Assembly (NCBI GenBank): GCA_012932295.1
Contig: JAAONU010000004.1
Coordinates: 5,279,030 to 5,343,029, forward strand
DNA from: Cyclina sinensis
Taxonomy: Eukaryota > Mollusca > Bivalvia > Venerida > Veneridae
Reading direction: 5' to 3'
DNA length: 64,000 nt
A program made the position numbers and the translations under genes. Below, in pieces: positions 11,827-26,800 of the stretch; positions within the stretch are counted from its first letter, which is position 1; every line of letters begins with the position of its first letter. The notes beneath the pieces are model-generated. The model saw only the letters and a list, made by a program, of their open reading frames with translations, was not told where the DNA came from and searched no databases.

Positions 11827-14800
11827 GTATGAATTGAGGCGTTCTTATCGATTAAAGTGCAATTGATAGCTTTAATGTTTGATTAAAATTAAATTAAAGG
11901 TATAAATCGTAGATAGAAACTGAGCTTTTTAAAACAGTGTACACTGACGGATTCTTTTTGATTGTGTGTTTATATTTAGTCTGACTTAGTATTAATTAAT
12001 ATTACTTATTACATAATCTTGTTAAAACATCATTTACTAATCCACGGTGTAATTTATCTCCGTTATATTTACAGACTTGTCACAATGTTAGATAATAATT
12101 TTGTCGGATAACCTTCAATGTGTACTTAATTCGAAAACATGAAGTTTAATTTAGTAGAATTTTGTTTGTTTCATTTATAACTCCATGGAAACATTATAGA
12201 GAAACAAAGAACAGTTCGCCTGACAGGCATACCATATGGTGTGGATAAGGAGTTCCTTCGTTTATTTTTCAAAAATCGGAAGCGACAAGGCGGAGGGAAA
12301 ATTGAAGAAATCACCTTTGATGAAGAAAGTAGATCGGCTTACATTATATTTGAAGATCCTGAAGGTTATATATCACTTATATATTATAATATAATTTATT
12401 GTTTATATCAGAAAGCTCTCCTATATCTAGCCGTACACATAATTTAACTGAACATGATTAAATGGATGTTTTGAATTACATTTTAAAATGAAAAAGAATA
12501 ACATATTATACAATATTTTTCAAACATGTGCATTACAGCTGTAAAACTCGTTCTTCAAAAGAGGCCTGTCAAAATAAAGGACACTATAGTTCAGGTATCC
12601 GCTTTTCCTGAACACATGCCTACTGGACAACGAATGTCATTATCGACAGTAGAAGTTACAGGATTCCAGCAGGATGGTTCAGTGAAAGAGCTTCTTCAAC
12701 TATATTTTGAAGACGAGGAGAGTTCTGGTGGAGGAGATGTGGTTGATATAAATGTTGTGGAAGATAGGAAAGCTTTAGTAACTTTTGATTCATCAGAAGG
12801 TTTGAAAAGTATTATTCTTCTTTATTATTCAAGTTCTAAACACTGTCAACATATTCATAGAGAAGTTTGAAGTGTTGGTGTTTCCTCACAATAGTGGCTT
12901 ATCTGTATGTCCCGAATACCTTGTGTTTTTAACCTTTTATTCTCTTTCCTTTGAACAGAGGAAAAATTGTTTACGTTCAATAACCCATCCATTTCTAGGG
13001 GTACTTTTCTTAAATCAGATTAACAATCTGATTATATAGGTGGTCGTAACAAAAGGAATTGTTGTCATCTTATGTTTGAAGTTATTGAGGCTGTTTGTTC
13101 CCTCACGCCTCTTTTTATAGGAATAAGAAACAAGCGTGTCCCTCTTTGATGAGAATTTCTGCAGCCGTTCAAAAATGGACAATTTTCGGTTCGTAAATGA
13201 TGAGAAAGAAATTTCAGCTTAAAATAATATTAGTGGTTAAGATGCATGACAGTGACGAGAAATGCTGCAAACACTGAATGTTCAGATATTTGTAGACTAG
13301 TATTAGCAAAATGTTCTTTTTATTTTTTTGATAGTCATAAACAAAATATGTACAGCTATTAATTTAATTAATGACTAGACAAGTTATCAAATATTTTTTT
13401 TACAATATTCATCTGTCAGCGAAAGTTAACTTTTTCACATGCAATAGATTAAAAAATGTTGTTTTTTGTATTTTTCAGAGTCACTATTATCAAGAATAGA
13501 AAGTATATAAGCATAAAACAAAGAAAGCTTCATTCACTAGAAAAATTGGCTACCGCAGAACGATATGATACTTTGCATGGGTAAATGTATATCGTTATAA
13601 GCGTAATTATATTTTCAGTGGCCGAAAGAGTTATCAAGAGGAAAATACATACCTTGCAAAATAAACCCTTGACAATAGTGGCTTATAACGAAGAAGATGC
13701 TATGAAACATTTAGCATGCTGTGATGCATCTACAGGTAATATATTGACATATTTTGTAGTCGCCGTTATTAATATTTACTTTCTTTCTTTCTTCTTTTTT
13801 TTGCAGAAGAACGTGACCTGAATTTATTCTGCGGTAAATAGCTGCTGTTGATATGGAATGTACTAAAGTTTACGGTTTAAAGTTTACAAATTGAAGATAC
13901 AACATGTGTATGATAAAAACGTATAAATGCAAATGGCAGAAGGGCAGGTTATCAGTTATACTTGTATTTTCTAAATCTTGTCACATTTTTCGTGTATATG
14001 GGCCACATTCTGACTCTTGAATGTATTTTGAGCGAATAAAAGTATGTACCTGATAGATTAATAAAAAATGGAACTTACCTTCAACAATATAAGAGTAACC
14101 TAATCTACAAAACATTTTTTCCACAAAGTGTGTTTTAATATTGCCCTTTCTCTATTTAAAGCTGTGTTCTCACCGCTGATCAGATCAAGTCGATTGTCCC
14201 GATCACATAAATTCCCCGATGAAGCCCGACCAAGTTCGATAAAATGCACATTCGCATCTCCTACACGACCTCAAGTCGACCCTACACGATTTTTACGATT
14301 TCTTCACAACGACAACCCGACCAAAATCCCGACTTCTCATCGATCACCCAGACCTATATGCGAGTCATACACGATCTCAACTGGACTAACTAGACCTCTG
14401 CTCGTTCGTTGCCAGATTTCCATCCGACCAGATCGTAATGATCGTAATCGAGTCGTGAATGGTCGTGTATCGAATTGTTTAGAGTAAAATCTTCAAACAT
14501 TCGTGGTTCAAATCAGTTCATATTGTTTTGATCACGTGAACTCGTGTATGGTCAAATAACTATCGGGAAGCGATCGTGTGTGGTCGTGTAGCAGCCGGGT
14601 AGTAGTCAAGTTATTCTGGACAATAGATTGAACAGAGGTGGGTTTGATCGGATTGCGATCGGATAATGCTTGAGTAGAAGTCGAGATGATCGTGTACAGA
14701 TCGGGTTAAAGATGTATACCCGACCAAACCAGATCGTTAAACGATTGATTCTCGATCAACTAGATCTCCTACTCGATCACTTCATGGCCGCTTAGCAACT

Positions 14801-17800
14801 CGATCGCTACTCGAATTTTTTGACATGTCAAAAAAATTCAGGTAGGAAGCCCCAACCATACTGACCAAGGTAGACCGCTCCGACCACCCTCAATCACGCG
14901 TGCAGACCGAGAAAGACTGATACCCGATCGCTTTATGGTGCTTGATCGAGTTGATCTGATCGGCGGTGAGAACACACCATAAAGCAAGTTCTAAAACTAA
15001 CACAATACTGCCTAACTTTATGAATATTGAAAGACATCTAAATAACTTGTAAAAATACATTTTGTGTTAGTCATTCAAATGAATCAATGAGTATTCAAAT
15101 ATATCCTTGTGTAATATTTGTACTTTGACTTTTCCAAACATACCTCTATCTTTTATTTTCTAAACACTTTCTTATATTTGATACTGATAAATTTTACATA
15201 TCAATTATCAATAAACTTCGTTTTGTAAAAATGTCTGAATGTAATTGTATAATATGGACATAACTTGATCAACAAAAACATTTAAATTTCTTTCGATATA
15301 AATTGTAGGCATTCATTGTATCTATCATGTATCTACATTTTAAAATATGTCTCCTTCATATTACACCTCATGTTTATCGTTGAAAATTTCAAGACTGCTT
15401 ATTCCCAGTAAAAACTGAAGACTTTAAAGGGATTGTTTGAAAGACATATAGTAAGAAGTAGACGTGCAGTGCAGAAGAACCACACGTCTACTTGGTCTTA
15501 TTTTTTTTTAATTATTTCCCCTCTGTCCAATCTGACTGAAGTTCACGAACTCCCTACGGTTAGATCTGAAGACGACGATTTCTGTCTTCTCGATAACCTG
15601 GAATTTCCACTATTGTTATTTATATCCCAGACAATGACACTGTAGTTTATGACGCGTCTTGATAGCTTACATGTACACACGGCGTGTTCAGACAGCGTGT
15701 AAACTTATCTAGCATAACAATCTTTGTTATCGGAAACGGAGACTGCTTAGATATTTTGAAAAAATAATATTATGCACAAACATTAATTTCATTATTTTGG
15801 AAGATCTTGACAAATAAATTTACCTGAGTTCAGTGACAGTTTATACATGGCAGATAATTGTTTGGGATCCCAGCTGTATAAATAGATTTTCACAAGTTGA
15901 ACATTTACTTCCATGAGGGTGGAAGCGTTGCTCTGATTGGCTGATGGATAGGTCACGAGAAGGTGACATTCTATTGGTCGTCCTCAGATCCTTATAGCAT
16001 AGCGATGTTTAGGATATGATTTTAATCAGATTGCCCTGTGTCCAAAGCATTAATTAATTATTGTAAAGCTTTTTGATGTGAAACTCAAAATATAGATAGA
16101 TGTCGACAAGTAGAAGTGCAGAAAACATGAAACCTAGGTCTTTATCCTGTGTTTTTAGATATCTTCCGTGTTATTATTTTATACTGAATTTTGTGTGGAA
16201 CATAATTTTGAAGACTATGGAAGGGATTGCCTTGAAACTTAGAACAAAGACAGAAATATATGGATTTTTAAAAAAAAAAAAAAACAAATTTTTAAATTTC
16301 TTCATACACTTTAAAACACACACGTTAATGGCTGAAGAAACAAATCCCAATCAGCATTTTTAATAACAATAATATGTCACATGTAAATACCTCTACAGTC
16401 AAATCCCTCTGGAACACCTTTAAACATCCATGAATACCAACATTCCAACAAAGTTAAGTACGAAGAGTAACCCTTGATCTCAAGTTGTTCAAACTTTGTA
16501 AGTTAGTTGGTTATGACAAGTAAATGAACCCAAATTTTTCAGGTCACCAGGTCAAAGGTCAAAGTCAGAGTGACCTTGAACGGCAAAGCTGTTTCCAATC
16601 AATATTTGTAGAACCCTTGTTCCCAGGTTCTTCAAATTTATGTAGGTTGATCATGATCAGTAAAGGACTTTAATATTTTTTTTACATTACCAGGTCAAAG
16701 GTCAAGGCCACAGTGTCCCTGAATAACAAAACCGTTTCCGATCAATAACTAAAGATCATTTGGACCCAGGTTGTTCAATCTAAGAATATAGATTGGCCAT
16801 GTCCAGTAAATGCCGCCTATAGTTTTTCAGATCACCACGTCAAATTTCATGGTCATAGTGACCTTGAAGAACAAAACAGTTTCCGATTGATAACTATAGA
16901 ACCCTTGGTTTCAGGTGGTTCAAACTTAGTGTGTAATTTGGTCATAACTAGTAGAAAAACGCTATAATCTTTCAGGTCACCAGGTCAAAAGTTGAGGCCA
17001 CAAGATCAATGCCACTATTCATAATTAGTAGATGACTGCTGTAGTTTTCCATGTCACCAGACCAGGTCAAGGTCACAGTGACCTTGAATAGCAAAACGGT
17101 TTCCGATCAATAACTATAAAACCCTTGATCTCAAGTTGTCACAAATTCAAAGGTCAAAGTCAGGGTGACCTTGAACGGTTAAGCTGTTTCCAATCAATAT
17201 TTATATAACCCTTGGTCCCAGGTTCTTCAAATTTATGTAGGTTTGTTATGACTAGTAAATAACCCTTGTGATTTTTTAGGTCACAAAGTCAAAGGCCAAG
17301 GTGACAGTTACCTTGAAAAGCAAACTTATTTTCAATTAATAACTATAGAACTTTGTATGTAGGTTGTCCATGACTAGTAGATAACCCCTTTGCTTTTAAT
17401 GTCAAAGGTCACGGTCAAATGACCTTGTATAGTAAAACAGTGTCCATTCAAGTACTATAGAACACTCATGACAATGAGATGACCCCTTTAAGTTTTTAGG
17501 GTAATTAGGTCAAAGGTCAAGGTCACACTGTTTTTGGAAAGCCAAACAGTTTCTGCTGAATATCTAGAGAATCCTTGGGCCCAGGTTCGTCAGACTTAAT
17601 TTGTAGGTTTGTCGTGATCAGTAAACAAATGTCGATTTCGCAGGTCATTGGGTCAAAGGTCAAGGTTCACAGTGACCTTGAAAAGCAAAATATTTTCTGA
17701 TGAATAAGTGTATAACGCTTAGGCCCATGTGCTTCAAAATTGTTTATAAGTTGTTTATGACTTGTAGCTGAGCCCTTACGTTTTTCAGGTCACCAGGTCA

Positions 17801-20800
17801 AAGGCCATTGTCACAGTGACCTTTAGAAGCAAAATGGTTTCTGATCAATAACTATAGAACGATTGGTCCCAGCTCCTCAAAACTTCATTGCTGCCTCTAG
17901 GGATAAGGCGCTTCTGGGGCGTATATGTTTTACAAACTTCTCTTGTTTCATTTATTCTGCATGTCTTTGAAAGGTGTTCTTATTTAAACTATAACGATAT
18001 AGGGACACTTAGTGTACAAGTAAAGTTAGCCTTATTTTGACTTTGGTAAGCTCACTATTTGGACGTACATAGAAATATTAACCTTTTTTAGTTTCCAATT
18101 AGCTTTGAATATCAAATTTCATATGTGTTGATTTATATTTTCTCAAAGTCTCTATTTTTCTTTCTGTCTGTCTTAAGCATTAATCAAACCATTTGAGACT
18201 TCAATTGCAGCCTTTTGTATGTTTGTTCGAAAGATTCTATTAGAGTATTTAAAATGGACAACATCTTATTTATATCAATTTTATTATCATTCTTACTCTC
18301 ATTACACATTAACTAAACTTGGACTTTTAACATTTTCACTCGTAAAAACAGTTCGGCGTTAATAAAGCCTTATCTTTAGTGTATACATATAATGACGGTG
18401 AATTTTTATTATTGTTGTAATACGAGTTCTGCCTGTAAGTGTAGTAAACCGATTCGGTACGTTCAGCCAAATTAGATGATTTAAACAAATTATTGAATTT
18501 CATTAGAGCATATAAACTAGTCAGTAAAATAACACTTAGGGTATATCTATTTGAAGTTATGAACGCCCGTCCGACCGTTTGAACTATAAAGTGGGTACAA
18601 TAGCTTGGCTTTGAAGGTTAGAATTATGTAAAAAGAATTAAAGTCACATATGTAAAATCTATAATATTCTTATTTTGAAATAATATGTTTTTTAGTTCTT
18701 CTAAATTAGTATATTTTATTTTTTAAGAGGAAGTAAACCATAGTGAGGAGCGGAGAACAATTCGCGTGACAGGCATACCTGATGGTGTTGATAAGGAATT
18801 TCTTCGTTTATTTTTCAAAAACCGGAGGAAAAAAGGCGGAGGAAATATCGAGGAAATCACATTCGATGAAGATAATAGAACAGCTTATATTCTGTTTCAA
18901 GATCCTGAAGGTTGTACACCTCTTTATAATACCGAAACATCGTTAGTTAATCTAGAATGGCTCTCATAAATATAGCCATATTTCATTTCATGACCGTTAT
19001 ATATTTTGATAAAAAAATGTTTTACTGGATTGTTGTAACTATATCAGTTTTTAAAAACAAAGAAAATATTGGTACCAGGTCATGACATGTAAAGCTTTTC
19101 TCTTGTATATTACAGCTGTAAAGATCATTCTCCAAAAGAGACCAATCAAAATAAAGGAAACTGTAGTTCAGGTATTCGCTTTTCATGAACACTTGCCTAG
19201 TGAACAACGAGTGTCAGTGTCGACTATAGAAGTTACAGGATTCCAGCAGGACAGTTCAGCAAAAGAGCTTCTTCAACTATATTTTGAGGACGAAGAGAGT
19301 TCTGGTGGAGGAGATGTGATTCACATTAATATTATCGAAGATAGGAAGGCTTTAATCACTTTTGATTCAGCAGAAGGTTTGAATATGTATTGTTACTATT
19401 AAAAGCATTTTCCCATTCAGTGTACTGAAATTGCCTTCAAACGTTGTTTTTATTGAAATAGTCAACTGATTTCTTAAAATGGTTTGCTTCAAATCAGATT
19501 TATTTTTTACTTTATTTAAAGAATAGGCGCTTGAATTTATCAGAATAAAAAACACACACAACATTGCATTCAATATCGTCACTCTATATTTTGCACAAAA
19601 ATGATGAGGAGTGGTAAATTGCTTCTTTTTTTTTCTTTAACAGTTTATTTAGGTAAACTTTTCTTTAATAATTAAAAAAAAATGCGCTTTACTTTTTATA
19701 TATGGGCACATATCATAATGACGGTAACATATTGATACATTTTAGTGGCACAGAGGGTTATCAACAGAAAAGAGCATTCTTTGCAAAAGAAGACCTTAAC
19801 GATAGTAGCTTCTAATGAAGAAGTGGCCATTAAACATTTGGCGTGTTGTGATTCATCTACAGACTCTTTGGAAATATTTTCCGGTAAAAGATTGTTCATA
19901 ATTTGATAAATGACCCAAGTTTATATATTCATAAAATTACTTTTATCTATTATCGGGCGAGCATATGATATGAATTCATTACTGCAAAGAATACATGCTG
20001 GCAATGTAAAATGTAATGAAAATCGAGGAAGTCAGGTTAATGTATTTTCAACATTTATTACAAGACTTAATTAATACGTAATGATAAAAACGTAATGATT
20101 AAAACCTGACATTTAGTGGAAAAAAAAGAATCTATAATAATTTCATAAGTAAGGGATATTTTCCTCTTGTCTGACAAGAGGAATCTGAAAAATATTAGAG
20201 ATTTTGTCTACAGAATTGAACTTGCATTTTTCATGTCTTTGGATATCATTACATCATTACATTATCGTTTACTTTTGATATTATTGTTTTTTCACGTTGA
20301 CACTAACATGTAAGTAACTTTCATCGAATTTACAAGAATAAGCAGAATAAAGTCCACATTATTTTTTATCAATCACGCAAAAATCGGCAATTCTAAAGAA
20401 CAAAAAAGTCTAAAATAGCGGATCTTTATGGACTCAAGAGGAGCATTCTTTTTCTTAAACATATCTTCAATCTAACATTGAGGTTTTTTTTTCATAAATT
20501 TTATCGTTCATATGCTTTACATGAGTATCAAAGCTGTGAAACCTGAAAGTTGCTAGTAACCTTGTATCTAGTTCACCTGTACCATCCCAAACATGATCTT
20601 TTTGAAAGATTTTATTTGTATACGATTTAACTTTAACTTTTCAGTGATTGATTGCGCCTGTTGACCTAATTTCTGATCTGTTCTGTCAATATTTTATAAT
20701 ACATCCAATCTCTTGTACTTCTGTATGCCGTTAGTGTCAAAAAAGCAGGAACAGACAATAAGAGCTTAAACCTAATAAATAAGCTTGTCTTATGTTTGTA

Positions 20801-23800
20801 AGACCTGATGTCCTAGAAAACATAATGTAAATTAATATGACATCAACGATGTCAATGTCCAGTTTCAAAACCAAATACCTTCAATACCCTTTTAGTTTGT
20901 TTCTGTCTAAAGAACTTTAAAAGATACTTCCAAGAAGCAATTTATTGTTTGGTGTTTTCTCAGGACTACTTAAAAGTTAAATGGCCCACTACTGATCAGC
21001 ATATAGATACATCCTTGATTATTTTTCTCATTATTGCACTAAAATCATAATCTATTCCGGAGTATAACTAATAAGTAAAACTTATAGTTGGAATTCAAAG
21101 TAATTTCATACAATGGTCAAGCACAGTGAGAGGAAGTGTTGTGTTCAAGAATCATAACTCCATCTTTTTCACTATTTGCAGAGTTATTGCCCTTTGTTGG
21201 TTTTCCTTGTCCGGAGCATAACTTGAAAACTAATAGTTGGAATTCAATGCAACTACATACAATGGTCAAACACAATGATAGAAAGTTCATTGCACAAGAG
21301 CCATAACTCCATCTTATCAGCATTTGCAGAGTTATTGAGCTCTGTTGGTTTTCCTTGTCCGGAGCATGATTTAAAAAAACTAATGGTTGGAATTAAATGT
21401 AAGTTCATATAGTGGTCAACCACAGTGAAAGGAAAAGCAATGTACAAGAACCACAGCTATCTTCAGTTGCCCACAACAATAACTCTGTTTGAATTCTTTT
21501 ACAAAGTATTCTGTTATTAATAATTTCTTCAGTTCCGAAGCAGTCTTGCGGGGGTATTAATCACATTTAGTGATAGCTCTAGTTTCTTCACTTCTGAACA
21601 ATGAGTTTTTACACAAAAATTATTATATGTTTAATGTCGGAAACACGACTAAATGTAAAAACACATCTTCTTCCGTTATTTAACAGAAAAGTTAATGAAC
21701 CTTGCAGGTGCAAAGCAATTTCAGATGGATGTAGACACTCAGAAAATAAGTGTAGACGTGGTAAAGCACAAAGAACATGAATGTGCATCCGACTGTGCTG
21801 ATCGTCTAGTAACAGGTAATTACGAGGGAGCCATCTACAATATAATTATATTTACAATAAATAGATTAGAAAAAAAATATTCGATCGGTCTGTTGATAAC
21901 TCAGTCGGTCAGTAAAGCTATTTTCTTAGAAGTCCAATCAGTTTGGGAAAAATATTTTTAAAGAACCACTTAGTATAAATTCATTTAGAAATATTGTCTT
22001 AGATTCTGTTTAAAGATCAGTTGCGCAATTCATTTTTTACCAGTAGACACTATGACATACTTATTACAGTGTAATGGTCTAGTGCAAACCTACCTATAAT
22101 AGTATAAATACAACCTCTGACAACTGCGTCTGGGAATCGATTGTTTGGCTCAGTGGTTTGAACGTTGGCCTTCTATGCTCTATGATCGGAGTTCGAAACC
22201 CACTCTGGGTTGTGTATTCTAAGATGCATTTCATCTAACTGTTACGGACTTGCTTGTTTGTGACAGTCCGGGAGGACCTCTCTTGGACTAAAGTCTAAAG
22301 ATTAAATAAAAAATATTATTTCAAGATTTCTTTCTGATCTTCTGACCTAAACAATACCAAACAAAATTTGTCATCATAAATGATGACTTTCTCAAGAGGG
22401 GTGTGTTACGATCCAGTGCATACCTTCCTATGATTAAATAAATACCGCCTCTGATAACTCCGTCAGGGAATCGATTCTTTGGCTCGGTGGTTAGGGTGTA
22501 GACCTTCGATGTGCTAAGATCGGGGTTCGAAACCCACTCTGGGTTGTGTTTACTAAGACGCATTGCATATTTCTGTTACGGACTTGCTTGTTCCTAAGAA
22601 CAGACTAAACTTGAACAAGGGAAATGTTAATACTGTTTTATGCTCATTACACTTGCTACAGCCACCGGAAATGTTAATACAGTTTTGACTACTATTTTCT
22701 GTATTTATTACTTTATTTTCTGTTTATTTTTAGTATTTCAACTACCATCTTTGTCACATACAAGCCTTTTATCTTTATCTCAACTCTTAACATTTCGGTG
22801 TAGATCACACGGATCTCATCTCACGTACTAATGCTTTAATGGAGTATGAGTGTTTAGTACATTAAATAAGGTCAATTCATATCTCGGATGAAAGCCTTTG
22901 GTTAGTCTATGAATACCTTGGTCGCATACATTCCAAGCAATCTAAATAAAAGATTAAACATCATTTAATAAGCTTTTTGTCAGAAATCTGGCGTCTTCTT
23001 TAACCAGCGTTTTGATTTTTTAAGTGATTACATGTAAGTGACTAGTTTACTTTTAAATCCTTATTTAGCCACAGAATTGGCAATTTGAAGCAATCCAAAC
23101 AGAATCTTTGACAACTGTATCTCCCTAAAAGATTAGTCATCTGCAGTGATCAGTTCGAAATGCAGACAAATACCACATTCTTTTTTGTTTTGTCTTGACT
23201 GAAATTGTCTTCTTTTTTCGTGCGGAAAGTTTAAGTGTTGTGTCTTGAGTTTTCTTTGATTTCTTTTATTTAGACGATAGAGGCGAGGTGTTTAGACAAC
23301 TTCTTTTAAAACTTGGGCTGACGAACCAATATCCTGGCAAAATGTCATTAGAAGATGTTACAGCCATTGATCCAAACGAGGTTAATTATCTGAGTAAAAA
23401 ATGCGATTCTTTGGTTGATGTACCTTGGATGATGATTAGACGACTGATATATACCGATAGCGAGTTTATGGACGCCTGCAACATAAATAAAAGTGGAAAT
23501 GATAAAGACTTAAAAGACACGGTATTTTTCATATCTGATTTACATGAAGATAGTGAAATTATTAGTCCTTTAGATATATTTGCAGTTGTTTTTCAATGTT
23601 GTGATCCTTTATTGAAGCAATTACTTGTACAGAAATTGTATCTCTGTAAACTTGCTGTACCGTTTCTTTTCAAACAATGGGAATCAAATGAGTCAATCTA
23701 TCCAACAGTGTACGTTTGGCCCCTACGATCATTAGTAATTGAAAACAAAATGCAGTCAACCATCGGCTTTTCGAAAAGTGAAAAGGTTGATGTTTTTGAA

Positions 23801-26800
23801 CTTAAAACAAAAGCTTTAGCTTTTGCTAGAATCGGCCGTCCTAGCTATTCCAAATCAAAATTAATAAATAATTTTCTTTCAAAACAAAACAGTAATACAT
23901 TTTTCAATATTGAAAGTCCTTCCGGAATGAGTCCTAGACATCTATATAATGGAAATATTGAACTGTTTTGGTTGCCTACGATTGGCGACGAAAATGATAG
24001 ATTTCAGGATGACATGACTTTTTTTAATATGAGAGGTGATTTAAATGGTGACTTTGATAAGTCTGTACAGACTTTTATTTCTAATTTTGTTGATGCTGTA
24101 ATTGTATTTGTTGATCGAGAGATCCTTATGAAACACAAAAAGGAAACTGAATCAATTATAGTAAAGTTTTCGTCAGTTATTTTAGTCATCACAGACCCTC
24201 TTAGATCTGACTTAGTCAAACAAATTAAAGAATTCGAACACGTTGTGACTGCACTTAAACGAGATATAAAGCTTCGTATAATAAGTACACACAATGGCGT
24301 TGTAGAAAAAAATATCATCGATATGGTATCTTATATGTCGATGCATATCTCCAGTCACCTAAAGTCGAGCCACGCGAAATCCTTTGAGGAACGTTTATCT
24401 GGTTCTAGAATAGATAAGTTAAAAACAGATGAACAGGAAAAATACTGCGAAAAAGGAAGGAAAGAAGCAGCAAAAATATTTCAACAGATGAAGCAAGATG
24501 GTGAATCAAGGCAATGGAAATATCTATTAACACCTGTCTATAGCAAATACTCTCAAAAGTTAGGACAATTAATGAAACAACGCGAAAGAGTGAAGGACTT
24601 ATTAGCAATTGAAAACTGTAATTCAGAAATTCGGCTTGTTCATCATCAGCAGACCTTGTCAATCACAAATACTGTAAAATCTTTTATTGATATTCTCATA
24701 AGAACTGGAAAATGTTCCTTGCAAGTGAAATTATTTCTTAGTTGGTTGCACTTTTATATCGAGCGAGAAAAAAGAACAATATTGCCAGACTTGATGTATG
24801 AAAGTCGGTGCGCATGGGAAAAACTTAAAACACTCAAGAGTAAAGAAACAAAAGACCCATCAGAAATAGAGAATCAGGAAACTGCCATTACTGAATTAGA
24901 AGTAAAAATAGATGAGGCATCCTTTTCTATAGATCATTTCTTTCGTGAAATAGGGCATATATACGAGGCTATTTTAGAATTAAAAGAGACACCTTCTAAA
25001 TTTGATTTGCCACCAGTAGAGAAAATAGCAAACATTATAGGCAAGCTCGTTGCTTCTGGACATCAGTTCGAACTTATTGATGGTGAAAGCTTTTACATGC
25101 CATATTTGTGGACACGATTAGTTTTAACACATGTAGATTACACTATTAAGTCAAGCAAAGTAATGTCTGTTAGTGTCCATGGTCTGCAGAATTCAGGAAA
25201 GTCCACACTCCTTAACACGATGTTTGGTTGTCAATTTTCAACAAGGGCTGAAAGATGCACACGAGGTATTCATTTAAAACTTATTCCTATAAAGGCAGAA
25301 TGTTTAGGAAGCACAGTGTCGCCATTCCGCTATGTGCTTGTTATTGATACGGAAGGTCTGAGGTCACCAGAGTTAAGTAATTATCAGCATGAGCACGATA
25401 ATGAGCTGGCCACAATGATAACCGGTATAGGAGATATAACGTTGGTGAATATTATGGGAGAAAATACGAGTGAAATACGTGACATTTTACAAGTGATAGT
25501 TCATGCCTTTATTCGCCTTAAAATGGCAAATCGTAAACTAAATATTAGAAAAAGTTGTTTCCTCATTCATCAGAATGTCACTGACACATCTGCTTCGGAA
25601 AATATGCTTAGCGGTTTAAGTAAACTGATGCAGACCCTAGATGAAATGACAAGAGAATCAGCACATAGGGAAGGAATCCTTGACATTAGTACTTTTAACC
25701 AAATATTTGAATTTGACATCAATTCACAGGTATGGTACCTTAAAAACCTATGGCAAGGAAATCCACCGATGGCAAGAGTAAACATTGAGTATATAGAAAA
25801 AGTTGTTGAAATCAAATGCAAAATTATACAAAAGGCTAAGAAAATGGAAAACAAATCGTACAAATCTGTAATAGATATCATTGACCATGCACATAGCCTG
25901 TGGAAAGGTGTTTTAAATGAAAATTTTTTAAGAAACTGTTTAGAAATAAAAGCTTACATAGAAATGGAAAAAAAAATTCAGGATGAAATCTGGCAGTTAG
26001 AAACATTTGTTCGCGACAGTCTAATTTTTACAGCTCAGAACGCATTTGAAGACTGTTTACACGCCGAGAAATTACGAGGTATAGCAGATGATGTTATTGA
26101 TAGGTTAAATAATCTTCTTGCTGATAAAAAAGCGGAAACAGAAACTGTAATTCGCATATTCTTTGAAAACCATAAATATAAGGATATAATGATTCAATGG
26201 ATAGAGGGCCAGTATAGGTTGATCACCGATGTCTGTGAAAAATTAGAAAGACATATCAGTAAAGAGGTGGAGAAAAGCCTCCAGAAAAGATCACTTAAAA
26301 TTCTGACTGTTGCTGATCATGAAAGACATGAAGAGGAACTTCGTAGGAGATCTATGCTAGTCGCACACCAGTTCAAAGGTAAGGAGCTGACCGAGAATGA
26401 GAAGGATCGCCTTTTTGCCGACATTTGGCAATCATTTCTTAATAAAGTAGGAATTTCTTCATATTATGCAGAAAAAAGAAAGAATATGCGTGAAGTATTT
26501 TTAACATATCTGAAAAAAAAGTTTGAAAAACATACTGCCTTGCTGAAGGAATCACTAGAAAAAACTAAATACTTACAACCAGTAGAAGACCTAAAGAAAC
26601 TCTCTGATTCTTTTAATCTCACTGGCATTAGTAAAGATGACATTAGTTTTACCCTTTTTCCAACAGTAAAAGATCTATTACGGAAAAGGCCTGCTTTACA
26701 GCTTATCGGTGAAAGGGTCAATCAAATACTTGAAGCAATGGATGGAGAGATACAGAGGCTTTATCAAGTCAATGAGGAAATTACAGAACTGAACGTCCAC

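Noticed and set aside
13481..13580. Regular exon of the GTPase gene
   Set aside because: The reading is RRM-like but the exit phase (2) does not fit the next exon. Kept only as a low-confidence relic.
14128..14487. 119-codon open frame
   Set aside because: It lies over the left part of the GATC-rich TIR element. Its Arg/Ser/Pro-rich composition comes from the repeat words.
22133..22600. Two functional tRNA genes
   Set aside because: A- and B-box-like words are present but acceptor and anticodon stems fail, and both copies share a non-tRNA body, as in SINEs.
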